From Catellatospora sp. TT07R-123 (GTDB lineage: Bacteria; Actinomycetota; Actinomycetes; Mycobacteriales; Micromonosporaceae): a DNA stretch of 64,000 nt. This document shows, piece after piece, positions 53,694-61,714 of this stretch. The stretch lies in contig NZ_BNEM01000001.1 in NCBI RefSeq assembly GCF_018327705.1, positions 4,402,001 to 4,466,000 of the forward strand, given 5' to 3'. Made by a program: the position numbers and the translations under genes. The notes beneath the pieces are model-generated. The model saw only the letters and a program-made list of their open reading frames with translations, did not search any database and was not told where the DNA came from. Position 1 is the stretch's first letter; each line of letters starts with the position of its first letter.

Positions 53694-55138
53694 TGCTCAC
53701 GAAGCCTGAGGGGATGTTCGACCGGAACGCCGAGTGGACGTCGCTGGTCGGCTTCGCGACGTCCACCGCGCCCAGCGTCCGGTTCGGCGTGGTCAGCGGT
53801 CGGCGCCGCCAGGGCAAGACGTTCCTGCTGGACGCCATCGCCCGCGCCACCGGCGGCTTCTACTTCGCGGCCAGTGAGGACACCGAGCTGGAGTCGCTGC
53901 GCCGCTTCGGCCGGGCGCTGGGCGCACGCGCGGGCACCGGTGGCGAATTCCAGCTCGGAAACTGGGAAGAGGCGATCGAGCGGCTGTACGCCGTGGTGCC
54001 CGACGGGCTGATCGTCATCGACGAGCTGCCGTACCTGCTGGCGGCGAGCCCCGCACTGGCCTCACACCTGCAACGGGCCCTCGACCCGGGCGGCGTGGCC
54101 CGCGAGCGCGCATCGAAACTGCTCGTCTGCGGTTCCGCAATGTCGATCATGGGTGGCCTGCTGTCCGGCAACGCACCCCTGCGCGGCCGGGCCAGCCTGG
54201 AACTCGTGGTCCGGCCGATGGACTACCGGACCGCCGCCGAATTCTGGGGGGTCGCCGAAGAGCCGGAGCTGGCCGTGCTGCTGCACAGCATCGTCGGCGG
54301 AACCCCGGCGTACCGGCACGAGTTCGTTCACTCCGACGCCCCGGCCAAGACCGCCGACTTCGACGAGTGGGTGGTGCGCACCGTGCTCAACCCGGCGGTG
54401 CCGCTGTTCCGGGAGGCGCGATACCTGCTCGCCGAAGAGACCGGCGCCCGGGACGCGGCGCTCTACCACGGCGTGCTGGGCGCGATCGCGCTCGGACACA
54501 ACACCCGAGGCGGCATCGCCGGCTATCTTGAGCGGCCCTCGACCAACATCTCCCACCCGCTCACGGTGCTGGAGGACTCCGGCCTGATCACCAAGGAGGC
54601 GGACGCGTTCCGCACCGGCCGCTCGGTCTACCGCATCGCGGAGCCGCTGATCACGTTCTACTCGGCCGTGATGCGCCGCAACTGGAGCTTCCTGGAACGC
54701 GGCATGGCCGAGCAGGCCTGGCAGGCTGGTCGCGACACGTTCCGCTCGCAGGTGGTCGGACCCCACTTCGAGCAGCTCTGCCGGGAGTACGCCCTGCGCA
54801 GCGCGGTCGAGTTGTTCGGCGAGCCGCCGACCGAGGTGGCGGCCGGCACCGTCGCGGATCCGGCCGAGCGCACCCAGATCCAGGTCGACGTGGTGGTGCT
54901 CGGCACCGACGGCGCCGCGCTGTGCCTGGGCGAGGCCAAGTGGCAGCAGACCATGGGGCTGCCCCATCTCGACCGGCTGCGCCGGGCCCGGGACCTGCTC
55001 GCCGTGAAACGGGTCCGCACCGAGCGGGTGCGACTGGCCTGCTTCAGCGGCCGCGGGTTCACCGAGGAGCTGCGCCGGGCCGCCGCGGCAGACCCCACCA
55101 TCCTCCTGATCGACCTGCCCCGCCTCTACGGCGCGTAG
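53693..55138 (+). CDS. AAA family ATPase with C-terminal DUF234 nuclease-like domain
   Basis: 481 aa from GTG 53693 (ATG 53714 is an alternative start). Walker A GRRRQGKT at 36-43, Walker B GLIVIDELPYL near 108, a winged helix near 280-310 (STNISHPLTVLEDSGLITK), then DUF234: QIQVDVVVL and CLGEAKW near 400-421 give the D...ExK of a PD-(D/E)XK fold. This is the archaeal-ATPase/MNS clade, widespread and functionally unclear; a DNA-acting or toxin-like role is possible. It stands alone between the 52-bp palindrome and repeat copy 4. Translation of its start lies within the palindrome, so folding may block it. Confidence 0.9.
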   Translation: MLTKPEGMFDRNAEWTSLVGFATSTAPSVRFGVVSGRRRQGKTFLLDAIARATGGFYFAASEDTELESLRRFGRALGARAGTGGEFQLGNWEEAIERLYAVVPDGLIVIDELPYLLAASPALASHLQRALDPGGVARERASKLLVCGSAMSIMGGLLSGNAPLRGRASLELVVRPMDYRTAAEFWGVAEEPELAVLLHSIVGGTPAYRHEFVHSDAPAKTADFDEWVVRTVLNPAVPLFREARYLLAEETGARDAALYHGVLGAIALGHNTRGGIAGYLERPSTNISHPLTVLEDSGLITKEADAFRTGRSVYRIAEPLITFYSAVMRRNWSFLERGMAEQAWQAGRDTFRSQVVGPHFEQLCREYALRSAVELFGEPPTEVAAGTVADPAERTQIQVDVVVLGTDGAALCLGEAKWQQTMGLPHLDRLRRARDLLAVKRVRTERVRLACFSGRGFTEELRRAAAADPTILLIDLPRLYGA

Positions 55139-55147
55139 CAGGCTTCG

Positions 55148-55207
55148 TGCAGTTTCGGGGAACTGCACGAAAGCGGGCCGTGATTCCAGCACTTTCCCCG
55201 AAACTGC
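55148..55207 (+). repeat. dispersed double-hairpin element, copy 4
   Basis: TGCAGTTTCGGGGAACTGCA (one A shorter than the others), spacer with GATTCCA, GCACTTTCCCCGAAACTGC. 60 bp, between convergent genes where it may act as a terminator. Confidence 0.9.
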
Positions 55208-55232
55208 GGGAACAGCACGTCCCGCGCCCGAG

Positions 55233-56393
55233 TCAGGAGCGGCGCAGGTCCTCGTAGACGCCGATGAGGCGGTCCATGACCACGGACGGGTGGAAGGTCT
55301 GCTCGTAGCGGCGGCGGGCGGCCTCGGTGAGCGACGGGGCGAGCTTGACCGCGTCGGGCAGGGCCGCGGCCCAGTCGTCGACGGTCGGCGCGACCGCCAC
55401 CCCGGCGTCCCCGATCAGGTACGGGATGCCGCCCAGCGCGCTGCCGATCACGGCCCGGCCGGAGGCCAGCGCCTCGATGATCACCGTGGGCAGCACGTCG
55501 TGCCAGGTCGACGGGGCGGCGAACAGGGCCGAGGCGCGGAACGCGGCCCGTACCCCCTCGCGGTCCTGCGGGCCGAGGAACACCACGTCCGACCGCTGCG
55601 CGGCGGCCTGCTCGGCCAGGGTGCGCAGCTCGCCGTCGCCGACGATCCGCAGCGTGCCCAGCGAGCCGTCCGGGTGCCGCCGCCAGGCGTCCAGCAGCAG
55701 CCCCAGGCCCTTCTCCGGGGTCAGCCGGCCCACGAACAGCACGCCCTCCCCCGGCGGGGTCGGGGGGCCCGGGTCGTCGACGCCGTTGGGCTTGACCACG
55801 ATGTGCCCGTCCGGGATGCCGTAGTCGCGCAGGTGGTCGGCGATGTTGTCGGTGAGCGCGATGTACCGGTCGACCGAGCGCCAGGTCGGGCGGTGCACCG
55901 CCAGCGTGGTCGCCATGATCGCGCTCTGCGCGGCGGAGTCCCGGTAGCACCGGTGCTTGATCGCGGGCAGCGCGAACGCCTTGCCCCGGCACTCGTAGCA
56001 GGCCTGGCCGTCGCGGAAGTACAGGCCGGGCGCGCAGACCTGCCGGAAGTTGTGCACGGTCTGCACCACCGGCACCCCGTGGGCGTGCGCGGTCCGCACC
56101 ACCCAGGGCGACAGCAGCGGGTACGGGTTGTGCAGGTGCAGCACGTCCGGCCGCTCGGCCTTCAGCAGCCGGGCCAGGTCCCGCTGCGCGCCCGGCGCCC
56201 AGATGGGCGACAGCGGCAGCAGCGCCTTGCCGACGGGCGACAGTGACGGAATGTCGTCGGAGCTGCGCAGGAAGGGCAGCACCGTGACCCCGGCCGCGGT
56301 GAGCTGCGCCATCTCCTGGTCGACGATGACGTTCTCCCCCGAGGGCAGCTCGGAGCGGTACCGGTTGTGTGCGACGACGACTTTCAACGCCAT
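55233..56393 (-). CDS. family 4 glycosyltransferase
   Basis: 386 aa. GT-B fold: N-terminal NRYRSELPSGENVIVDQEM, a mid-protein CYECRGKAF with two Cys (possible metal or disulfide), the second-domain GVLFVGRLTPEKGLGLLLDAW near 219, and the retaining motif APSTWHDVLPTVIIEALASGR near 300 with E317-type Glu. It adds a sugar in exopolysaccharide or surface glycan assembly. Divergent from the DNA glycosylase gene with only 23 bases between starts, so both promoters are compact and transcripts are probably leaderless. Confidence 0.92.
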   Translation of the reverse strand: MALKVVVAHNRYRSELPSGENVIVDQEMAQLTAAGVTVLPFLRSSDDIPSLSPVGKALLPLSPIWAPGAQRDLARLLKAERPDVLHLHNPYPLLSPWVVRTAHAHGVPVVQTVHNFRQVCAPGLYFRDGQACYECRGKAFALPAIKHRCYRDSAAQSAIMATTLAVHRPTWRSVDRYIALTDNIADHLRDYGIPDGHIVVKPNGVDDPGPPTPPGEGVLFVGRLTPEKGLGLLLDAWRRHPDGSLGTLRIVGDGELRTLAEQAAAQRSDVVFLGPQDREGVRAAFRASALFAAPSTWHDVLPTVIIEALASGRAVIGSALGGIPYLIGDAGVAVAPTVDDWAAALPDAVKLAPSLTEAARRRYEQTFHPSVVMDRLIGVYEDLRRS

Positions 56394-56416
56394 GGGTGAA
56401 CGGTAGCGTTACGGTC

Positions 56417-57271
56417 GTGCCGGAGTTGCCTGAGGTGGAGGCCCTCGCCGCGTATCTGCGCGAGCGGGCCGTGGGTCAGCGCGTCGAGCGGGTCGACGTG
56501 TCGGCGATCAGCGCCCTGAAGACGTTCGACCCGCCCCTGTCGGCCCTGCACGGGCGGACGGTCACCGGCGCCGGGCGCCACGGCAAGTTCCTCGACCTCC
56601 AGCTCGACGAGCTGCACCTGGTGGTGCACCTGGCCCGCGCCGGGTGGCTGCACTACCGCGACGAGCTGCCCGACACCCTGCTCAAGCCGGGCAAGGGGCC
56701 GATCGCGCTGCGGGTGCGGCTGGGCGACAGGTCGGGCTTCGACCTGACCGAGGCCGGTACGCAGAAGAAGCTCGCCGCCTATCTCGTGACGGACGTGGCG
56801 CAGGTGCCCGGTGTGGCCCGGCTCGGGCCGGACGCGCTCAGCCTCGACCTGGCCGGTCTGGCCGGAGTGCTCAAGGACCGCAACGCCCAGCTCAAGGGCG
56901 TGCTGCGCGACCAGCAGGTGCTGGCCGGGGTCGGCAACGCGTACTCGGACGAAATCCTGCACACGGCCAAGCTGTCGCCCTTCGCGCGGGCCGACAAGCT
57001 CACCGCGGCGCAGCTGGAGGCGCTGCACGCGGCCATGCAGCAGGTGCTGACCGAGGCGGTCACCCGGTCGGTCGGCCAGCGCGCGGCGACGCTGAAAGCC
57101 GAGAAGCGGGCGGGGCTGCGGGTGCACGGGCGCGCGGGTGAGAAATGCCCGGTCTGCGGCGACGTGATCAGGGAAGTCTCGTTCGCGGACTCCAGTCTCC
57201 AATACTGCCCCACGTGCCAGACGGGCGGAAAGCCGCTCGCAGACCGGAGACTTTCCAAGCTCTTGCGCTAG
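56417..57271 (+). CDS. Fpg/Nei family DNA glycosylase
   Basis: 284 aa from GTG 56417; after removal of the first Met the catalytic Pro is followed by ELPEVEAL, the family's N-terminal nucleophile and Glu. H2TH: QVLAGVGNAYSDEILHTAKL at about 175-194. C-terminal zinc finger CPVCGD / YCPTCQTGG. It excises oxidised bases. The residue set beyond the start does not decide between MutM and Nei; the Gln-rich and QGGRTT-like differences (ADRRLSKLLR end) place it in the actinobacterial Fpg2-type branch. Confidence 0.92.
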   Translation: MPELPEVEALAAYLRERAVGQRVERVDVSAISALKTFDPPLSALHGRTVTGAGRHGKFLDLQLDELHLVVHLARAGWLHYRDELPDTLLKPGKGPIALRVRLGDRSGFDLTEAGTQKKLAAYLVTDVAQVPGVARLGPDALSLDLAGLAGVLKDRNAQLKGVLRDQQVLAGVGNAYSDEILHTAKLSPFARADKLTAAQLEALHAAMQQVLTEAVTRSVGQRAATLKAEKRAGLRVHGRAGEKCPVCGDVIREVSFADSSLQYCPTCQTGGKPLADRRLSKLLR

Positions 57272-57377
57272 TGTCACCGGGAGCCGACTTCGTATAGTGT
57301 CCCGGTCCTGGGGTGTTCGGACGCATCTGCGCACGGTGTCGCCGTGACCCCGGACAAACCATGCGAGACTGAACGTT

Positions 57378-59033
57378 GTGGGCGAACCTCGTCCTGCCGC
57401 ACGTTCGGCGCCGCAGGCTGCAGCACTGGCCGGTTCCGCCGGGCAGGAACGTGACGCACGGGAGGACCCAGGTGAGGTGACGACGAGCCTGAAGCACCCG
57501 AGCACGGCGCCCATCCGTTCGAACGTCCCGGATTACGTGGCGGACCGCTACGAACTCCCTCCGACGCCCAAGACCAACGGCGTGGCACGGAGCGCGTTCG
57601 CCCGGCCCACGGCCCGGCGCGCCAAGTGGCACCGGCCATACATCCTGTGCCTGGTCGTCGCCGACTTCCTCTGCGCGGTCCTGGCCAGCTATACGGCGAT
57701 CTCCCAGTTCGAGACGCAGCGGGTCACCGCCGGCTTCGACGGGCGCACCAACTTCTTCCAGCTCGTGGCGTATGTCGGCCTGCCCATCGGCTGGCTGCTG
57801 CTGCTGTGGGCCAACGGCGCCTATGACAGACGCGTCATCGGCCTGGGCACCGACGAGTTCAAGCGCGTCTTCCGGGCCACCATCGCGGTCGGCGCGACCG
57901 TGTCGTTCCTGGCCTTCGCGTTCCAGAAGGACCTGTCGCGCGGCACCGTGGGCATCGTCGTGCTGGGCGCGATGGCGTACATCTTCGTGCTGCGGCTGAT
58001 GCTGCGGCGCGTGCTGTACGTGATCCGCCGCCGGGGGCGCCTGGCCACGTACCGGATGCTGCTGGTGGGCTCGCTGCCGGAGACGCTGTTCGTGTACAAG
58101 GTCGTCTCCCGCAGTCCCCGGGCCGGCCTGGTGCCCGTCGCGATCCACCTCTCCGAGCACCTGCCCGCCTCGCGGCGGGCGCAGGCGCCGATCCCGGTGC
58201 ACTACGGCCGCGACCTGGTCGACCTGGTGCACGAGCTGCGCGCCGACACGATCGCGGTGTGCGGCTCGGCCGGGGCCGAGCCCGACGAGCTGCGCCGCCT
58301 GGCCTGGCAGCTGGAGGGCACCGGCATCGACCTGGTGGTCGCGCCGCAGCTCACCGACATCGCCGGACCGCGCGTGCACATCCGGCCCATCGAGGGCCTG
58401 CCGCTGCTGCACGTGGAGGAGCCGAAGCTCTCCGGTGTCGCCTGGCTGGCCAAGAACCTGCTGGACCGGGTCGCCGCCGCGCTGGGCCTGATCGTGCTCT
58501 CGCCGCTGCTGCTGCTGATCTCGCTGGCCATCTCGATCACCGACCGGGGCCCGGCGTTCTTCCGCCAGCTGCGCGTCGGGCACGAGGGCCGGGTGTTCAA
58601 GGTGTGGAAGTTCCGCACCATGTACACCGACGCCGAGGAGCGCAAGAGCAAGCTGGAAGCCCAGAACGAGGGCGACGGCATGCTCTTCAAGATCCGCGAC
58701 GACCCGCGGGTCACCCCGGTCGGCCGGTTCCTGCGGGCCAGCTCGATCGACGAGCTGCCCCAGCTGATCAACGTGGTCAAGGGCGAGATGTCGCTGGTCG
58801 GGCCGCGGCCGCTGCCCGCCGACGACGGCGACTACCTCGGCGACGTGCGGCGGCGGCTGCTGGTGCGGCCCGGCATGACCGGCCTGTGGCAGGTCTCCGG
58901 CCGCTCGGACCTGAGCTGGGACGAGGCGGTCCGGCTGGACCTCTACTACGTCGACAACTGGTCCCTGGCCTACGACCTGTCCATCCTGTGGCGGACGGTC
59001 GGGGTCGTGCTCCGGCGCAAGGGCGCCTACTGA
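57378..59033 (+). CDS. exopolysaccharide polyprenyl glycosylphosphotransferase (WbaP/CpsE type)
   Basis: 551 aa. Long polar N-terminus; a GTG at 57477 would remove the first 33 residues, and which is used is unclear. Five membrane helices, a CoA-binding-like Rossmann domain (DTIAVCGSAGAEPDE), then the Bac_transf domain: VFKVWKFRTMYTDAEERK, SSIDELPQLINVVKGEMSLV, GPRPLP, and RPGMTGLWQVSGRSD with the Asp/Arg set. It moves a hexose-1-phosphate to undecaprenyl phosphate, starting a surface polysaccharide. Follows the glycosylase gene by 107 bases; TATAGT at 57293-57298 may be its -10. Confidence 0.92.
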   Translation: MGEPRPAARSAPQAAALAGSAGQERDAREDPGEVTTSLKHPSTAPIRSNVPDYVADRYELPPTPKTNGVARSAFARPTARRAKWHRPYILCLVVADFLCAVLASYTAISQFETQRVTAGFDGRTNFFQLVAYVGLPIGWLLLLWANGAYDRRVIGLGTDEFKRVFRATIAVGATVSFLAFAFQKDLSRGTVGIVVLGAMAYIFVLRLMLRRVLYVIRRRGRLATYRMLLVGSLPETLFVYKVVSRSPRAGLVPVAIHLSEHLPASRRAQAPIPVHYGRDLVDLVHELRADTIAVCGSAGAEPDELRRLAWQLEGTGIDLVVAPQLTDIAGPRVHIRPIEGLPLLHVEEPKLSGVAWLAKNLLDRVAAALGLIVLSPLLLLISLAISITDRGPAFFRQLRVGHEGRVFKVWKFRTMYTDAEERKSKLEAQNEGDGMLFKIRDDPRVTPVGRFLRASSIDELPQLINVVKGEMSLVGPRPLPADDGDYLGDVRRRLLVRPGMTGLWQVSGRSDLSWDEAVRLDLYYVDNWSLAYDLSILWRTVGVVLRRKGAY

Positions 59034-59047
59034 TCCTGCAAGACGTC

Positions 59048-59084
59048 GAACGGCCGGTCACCCCCAGCGGGTGCCCGGCCGTTC
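59048..59084. terminator. convergent terminator
   Basis: GAACGGCCGG with an inner CACCC, and GGGTG with CCGGCCGTTC; 15 paired bases with two single mismatches, between the polyprenyl transferase and Uma2. Confidence 0.8.
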
Positions 59085-59098
59085 CGCTTCTGCGGCTC

Positions 59099-59656
59099 TC
59101 AGCCGAAGACCTCGGCCAGATTCAGCTCGAACGGGAAAGGGTCAGCCCCGCGCAGGATGCCCGAGTGCTTCTGCTCGGTCAGGTAGCCCATCGACCCCGG
59201 CTGTGTCAGCACCAGCACGTCCTGGGTGCGCGCGTCAACGATCCAGTACTCGGGGACGCCTGCCACGGCGTAGCCGTACCGCTTGAGCACGAGGTCATTG
59301 CCGGGGTTGCTCGGCGATACCACCTCGATGACCAGCTGCGCCGCTGGTGGCGGCAGCGCGGGCAGCGCAGTCCCGAGCAGCGCGGCGTCGAAGACGACCA
59401 GGTCGGGGATGAAGTAGGAGCTTCCGTCTCGGCGCAGCACGCCGAGGTTCTCCCCGACCACGAGATCGTCAGGCGCCTGCCGCTCAAGCGCCCGGCGGAT
59501 GCGGTGCAAGACGGTGAAGTGCGGCATCGGGGGTGGTGGGGTCACGATCAGGCTCCCGTCGAAGATCTCGTACCGGTAGCCGTCGTCGGGCGTGTCGAGG
59601 AGGTCCTCGAACTGCCAGGCGCGCAGCGGCTGGGGCCGGAGCAGTGGATGGGTCAT
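59099..59656 (-). CDS. Uma2 family (DUF820) putative restriction endonuclease-like protein
   Basis: 185 aa from ATG 59656 behind GGGGTGA. Complete Uma2 motif: YFIPDLVVFDA with Asp near 94, LVIEVVSPSNPGNDLVLK with Glu near 117 and Lys near 129, then GVPEYWIVDART. Closer to the family consensus than the protein at 62-625. Target unknown; no adjacent methylase. The 59657-59807 gap carries the divergent promoter region of this gene and the response regulator. Confidence 0.88.
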   Translation of the reverse strand: MTHPLLRPQPLRAWQFEDLLDTPDDGYRYEIFDGSLIVTPPPPMPHFTVLHRIRRALERQAPDDLVVGENLGVLRRDGSSYFIPDLVVFDAALLGTALPALPPPAAQLVIEVVSPSNPGNDLVLKRYGYAVAGVPEYWIVDARTQDVLVLTQPGSMGYLTEQKHSGILRGADPFPFELNLAEVFG

Positions 59657-59807
59657 CGTTGTCACCCCAGTGGTCTATCGAAGCCGTCTGACATCTCCAG
59701 GGTGCCCCATCCACAGGCCGTTAAGAAGGTGCCCTTCCCTACGTGCGCACAAGTTCTTCACATCGGGGGCTGAGGGTCTGCACAGGTGAGGGCTACAGTC
59801 CCGTGAC

Positions 59808-60485
59808 ATGAACGAGCGTCGGGTCCTGGTTGTCGAGGACGACCCCACCATCGCCGGGTCCGTCATCGCGCGGCTGCGGGCGGAGGGGTTCGCCGTCGAC
59901 CACGCGGGCACGGGGCCCGCCGCGGTCGAGGCAGCCGCGCGGCTGCGACCGGACCTGGTCGTGCTCGACCTGATGCTGCCCGGGTTCGACGGGCTGGAGG
60001 TGTGCCGCCGCATCCACGCGCAGCGGCCGGTGCCGGTGCTCATGCTGACCGCCCGCGACGACGAGAACGACCTGCTGGTCGGGCTGGCCGTGGGGGCGGA
60101 CGACTACCTGACCAAGCCGTTCTCGCTGCGGGTGCTGGCGGCGCGGGTGCACGCGCTGCTGCGCCGGACCGAGCGCACCACCGCGCCGGAGGCGCCGATC
60201 AGGCTGGGTCCGCTGGAGATCAACCGGACCGAGCGCCGGGTGCGCCGCGACGGCGTCGAGGCCCACCTGACCCCGACCGAGTACGACCTGCTGGTGTACC
60301 TGGCCGAGCGGCACCGCGCGGTGCTGCCCCGGGAGCGGCTGCTGGCCGAGATCTGGGGCTGGGCCGAGGGCTTCGGGACCCGTACCGTGGACTCGCACAT
60401 CAAGGCCCTGCGCCGCAAGATCGGCGCGGACCTGATCCGGACCGTGCACGGTGTCGGCTACGCGCTGGAAGCCGAGAACACATGA
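59808..60485 (+). CDS. OmpR/PhoB family response regulator
   Basis: 225 aa. VVEDDPTIAGS with acidic pair about 9-10, phospho-acceptor in VVLDLMLPGFDG near 52, DDYLTKPFSL near 100. C-terminal winged helix: LTPTEYDLLVYLAERHRAV and RTVHGVGYALE. Overlaps the kinase start by 4 bases (ATGA), so the two are coupled. Confidence 0.95.
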   Translation: MNERRVLVVEDDPTIAGSVIARLRAEGFAVDHAGTGPAAVEAAARLRPDLVVLDLMLPGFDGLEVCRRIHAQRPVPVLMLTARDDENDLLVGLAVGADDYLTKPFSLRVLAARVHALLRRTERTTAPEAPIRLGPLEINRTERRVRRDGVEAHLTPTEYDLLVYLAERHRAVLPRERLLAEIWGWAEGFGTRTVDSHIKALRRKIGADLIRTVHGVGYALEAENT

Positions 60486-61627
60486 TCGAGCGCATCCTCG
60501 ACTGGCTGACCAAGCCCATGTACTGGCTGCTCGGCCCTCTGATCGTGTTCGCCAACCGGCTGCTGGACCGGCTGCCGCGGCCACTGGACCCGTTCCGTTC
60601 GATCAAGCTCAAGCTGGGCGTCCTGCTGGGCATCTCCGGCGCGACCGGCCTGAGCGTCTTCTACTTCTCGCTCGGCGGCATCCCGTGGCGCACCGCGATC
60701 TCGGCGGCGATGGTCGGCGTGATCACGCTCCAGGTGCTGGCGCACGGGATGACCAAGCCGCTGCGCGAGATGACCGCCGCGGCCCGGTCGATGGCGCGCG
60801 GGGACTACAGCCGCCGGGTGCGCGCGACCAGCCGCGACGAGGTCGGCACCCTGGCCCGCGCGTTCAACCTGATGGCCGCCGACCTCGCCGCCAGCGACCA
60901 GCAGCGGCGGGAGCTCATCGCGAACGTGTCCCACGAGCTGCGTACGCCGATCACGGCGCTGCAGGGCGTGCTGGAGAACATGGTCGACGGCGTGAGCACG
61001 GCCGACCCCGCGACGCTGCGCACCGCGCTGGCGCAGACGCAGCGCCTCAGCCGCCTGGTCACCGAGCTGCTGGACCTGTCGAAGGTCGACGCGGGCGCGG
61101 TGACGCTCCAGCGGGTGCCGGTGCCGGTCGCCGAGTTCCTGGCGACGGTCGTGGAGGAGGCGGGGCTGAACTCGCCGAAGACCCGGTTCCGGCTGGACGG
61201 CGTGGTCGCCCACACCATCAGCGCCGACCCGGCCCGGCTGCACCAGGTCTTCGCCAACCTGCTGGAGAACGCGGCCCGGCACAGCCCGCCCTGGGGGCTG
61301 GTCACCGTCAGCGCGCGGCCCGAGGGCACCGCGACCGTGTTCGAGGTGCTCGATCAGGGGATCGGCATCGCCCCGGCCCACCGGGAGCGGGTCTTCGAGC
61401 GTTTCACCACCAAGGTCTCCCGGCCGGGGGCGCTGCCCTCGACGCCGGACGCCGACCGGCGCGGCACCCGCGCCGGCCAGACCGCCCGCAGCGACGGCGG
61501 CACGGGCCTCGGCCTGGCCATCGCCCGCTGGGCGGTCGAGCTGCACCACGGCACCATCGCGATCGTCGATCCCCCGGCGGGGGTCGGCTGCCGCGTCCGC
61601 ATCACCCTGCCCCACGGGCCGCGGTGA
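60482..61627 (+). CDS. HAMP-containing sensor histidine kinase
   Basis: 381 aa from ATG 60482. Two membrane helices (about 14-30 and 55-95) with only a very short extracytoplasmic loop, so the signal is probably intramembrane or transmitted by a partner. HAMP near 95-145, HisKA with IANVSHELRTPI near 149, ATPase domain with VFANLLENAARHS, DQGIGIAP and GGTGLGLAIARWAVEL. A Pro/Ser/Arg-rich insertion (GALPSTPDADRRGTRAGQ) sits in the ATP-lid, longer than normal. Confidence 0.93.
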   Translation: MIERILDWLTKPMYWLLGPLIVFANRLLDRLPRPLDPFRSIKLKLGVLLGISGATGLSVFYFSLGGIPWRTAISAAMVGVITLQVLAHGMTKPLREMTAAARSMARGDYSRRVRATSRDEVGTLARAFNLMAADLAASDQQRRELIANVSHELRTPITALQGVLENMVDGVSTADPATLRTALAQTQRLSRLVTELLDLSKVDAGAVTLQRVPVPVAEFLATVVEEAGLNSPKTRFRLDGVVAHTISADPARLHQVFANLLENAARHSPPWGLVTVSARPEGTATVFEVLDQGIGIAPAHRERVFERFTTKVSRPGALPSTPDADRRGTRAGQTARSDGGTGLGLAIARWAVELHHGTIAIVDPPAGVGCRVRITLPHGPR

Positions 61628-61714
61628 GTCTCCGGCGAGCCGCCTCGGCCCGCCGGGAACCAGCCGCAGTCCGCACCGTCGTTTCGCAGCAGAAGCCAGC
61701 CGAGCCTGGAGGCA

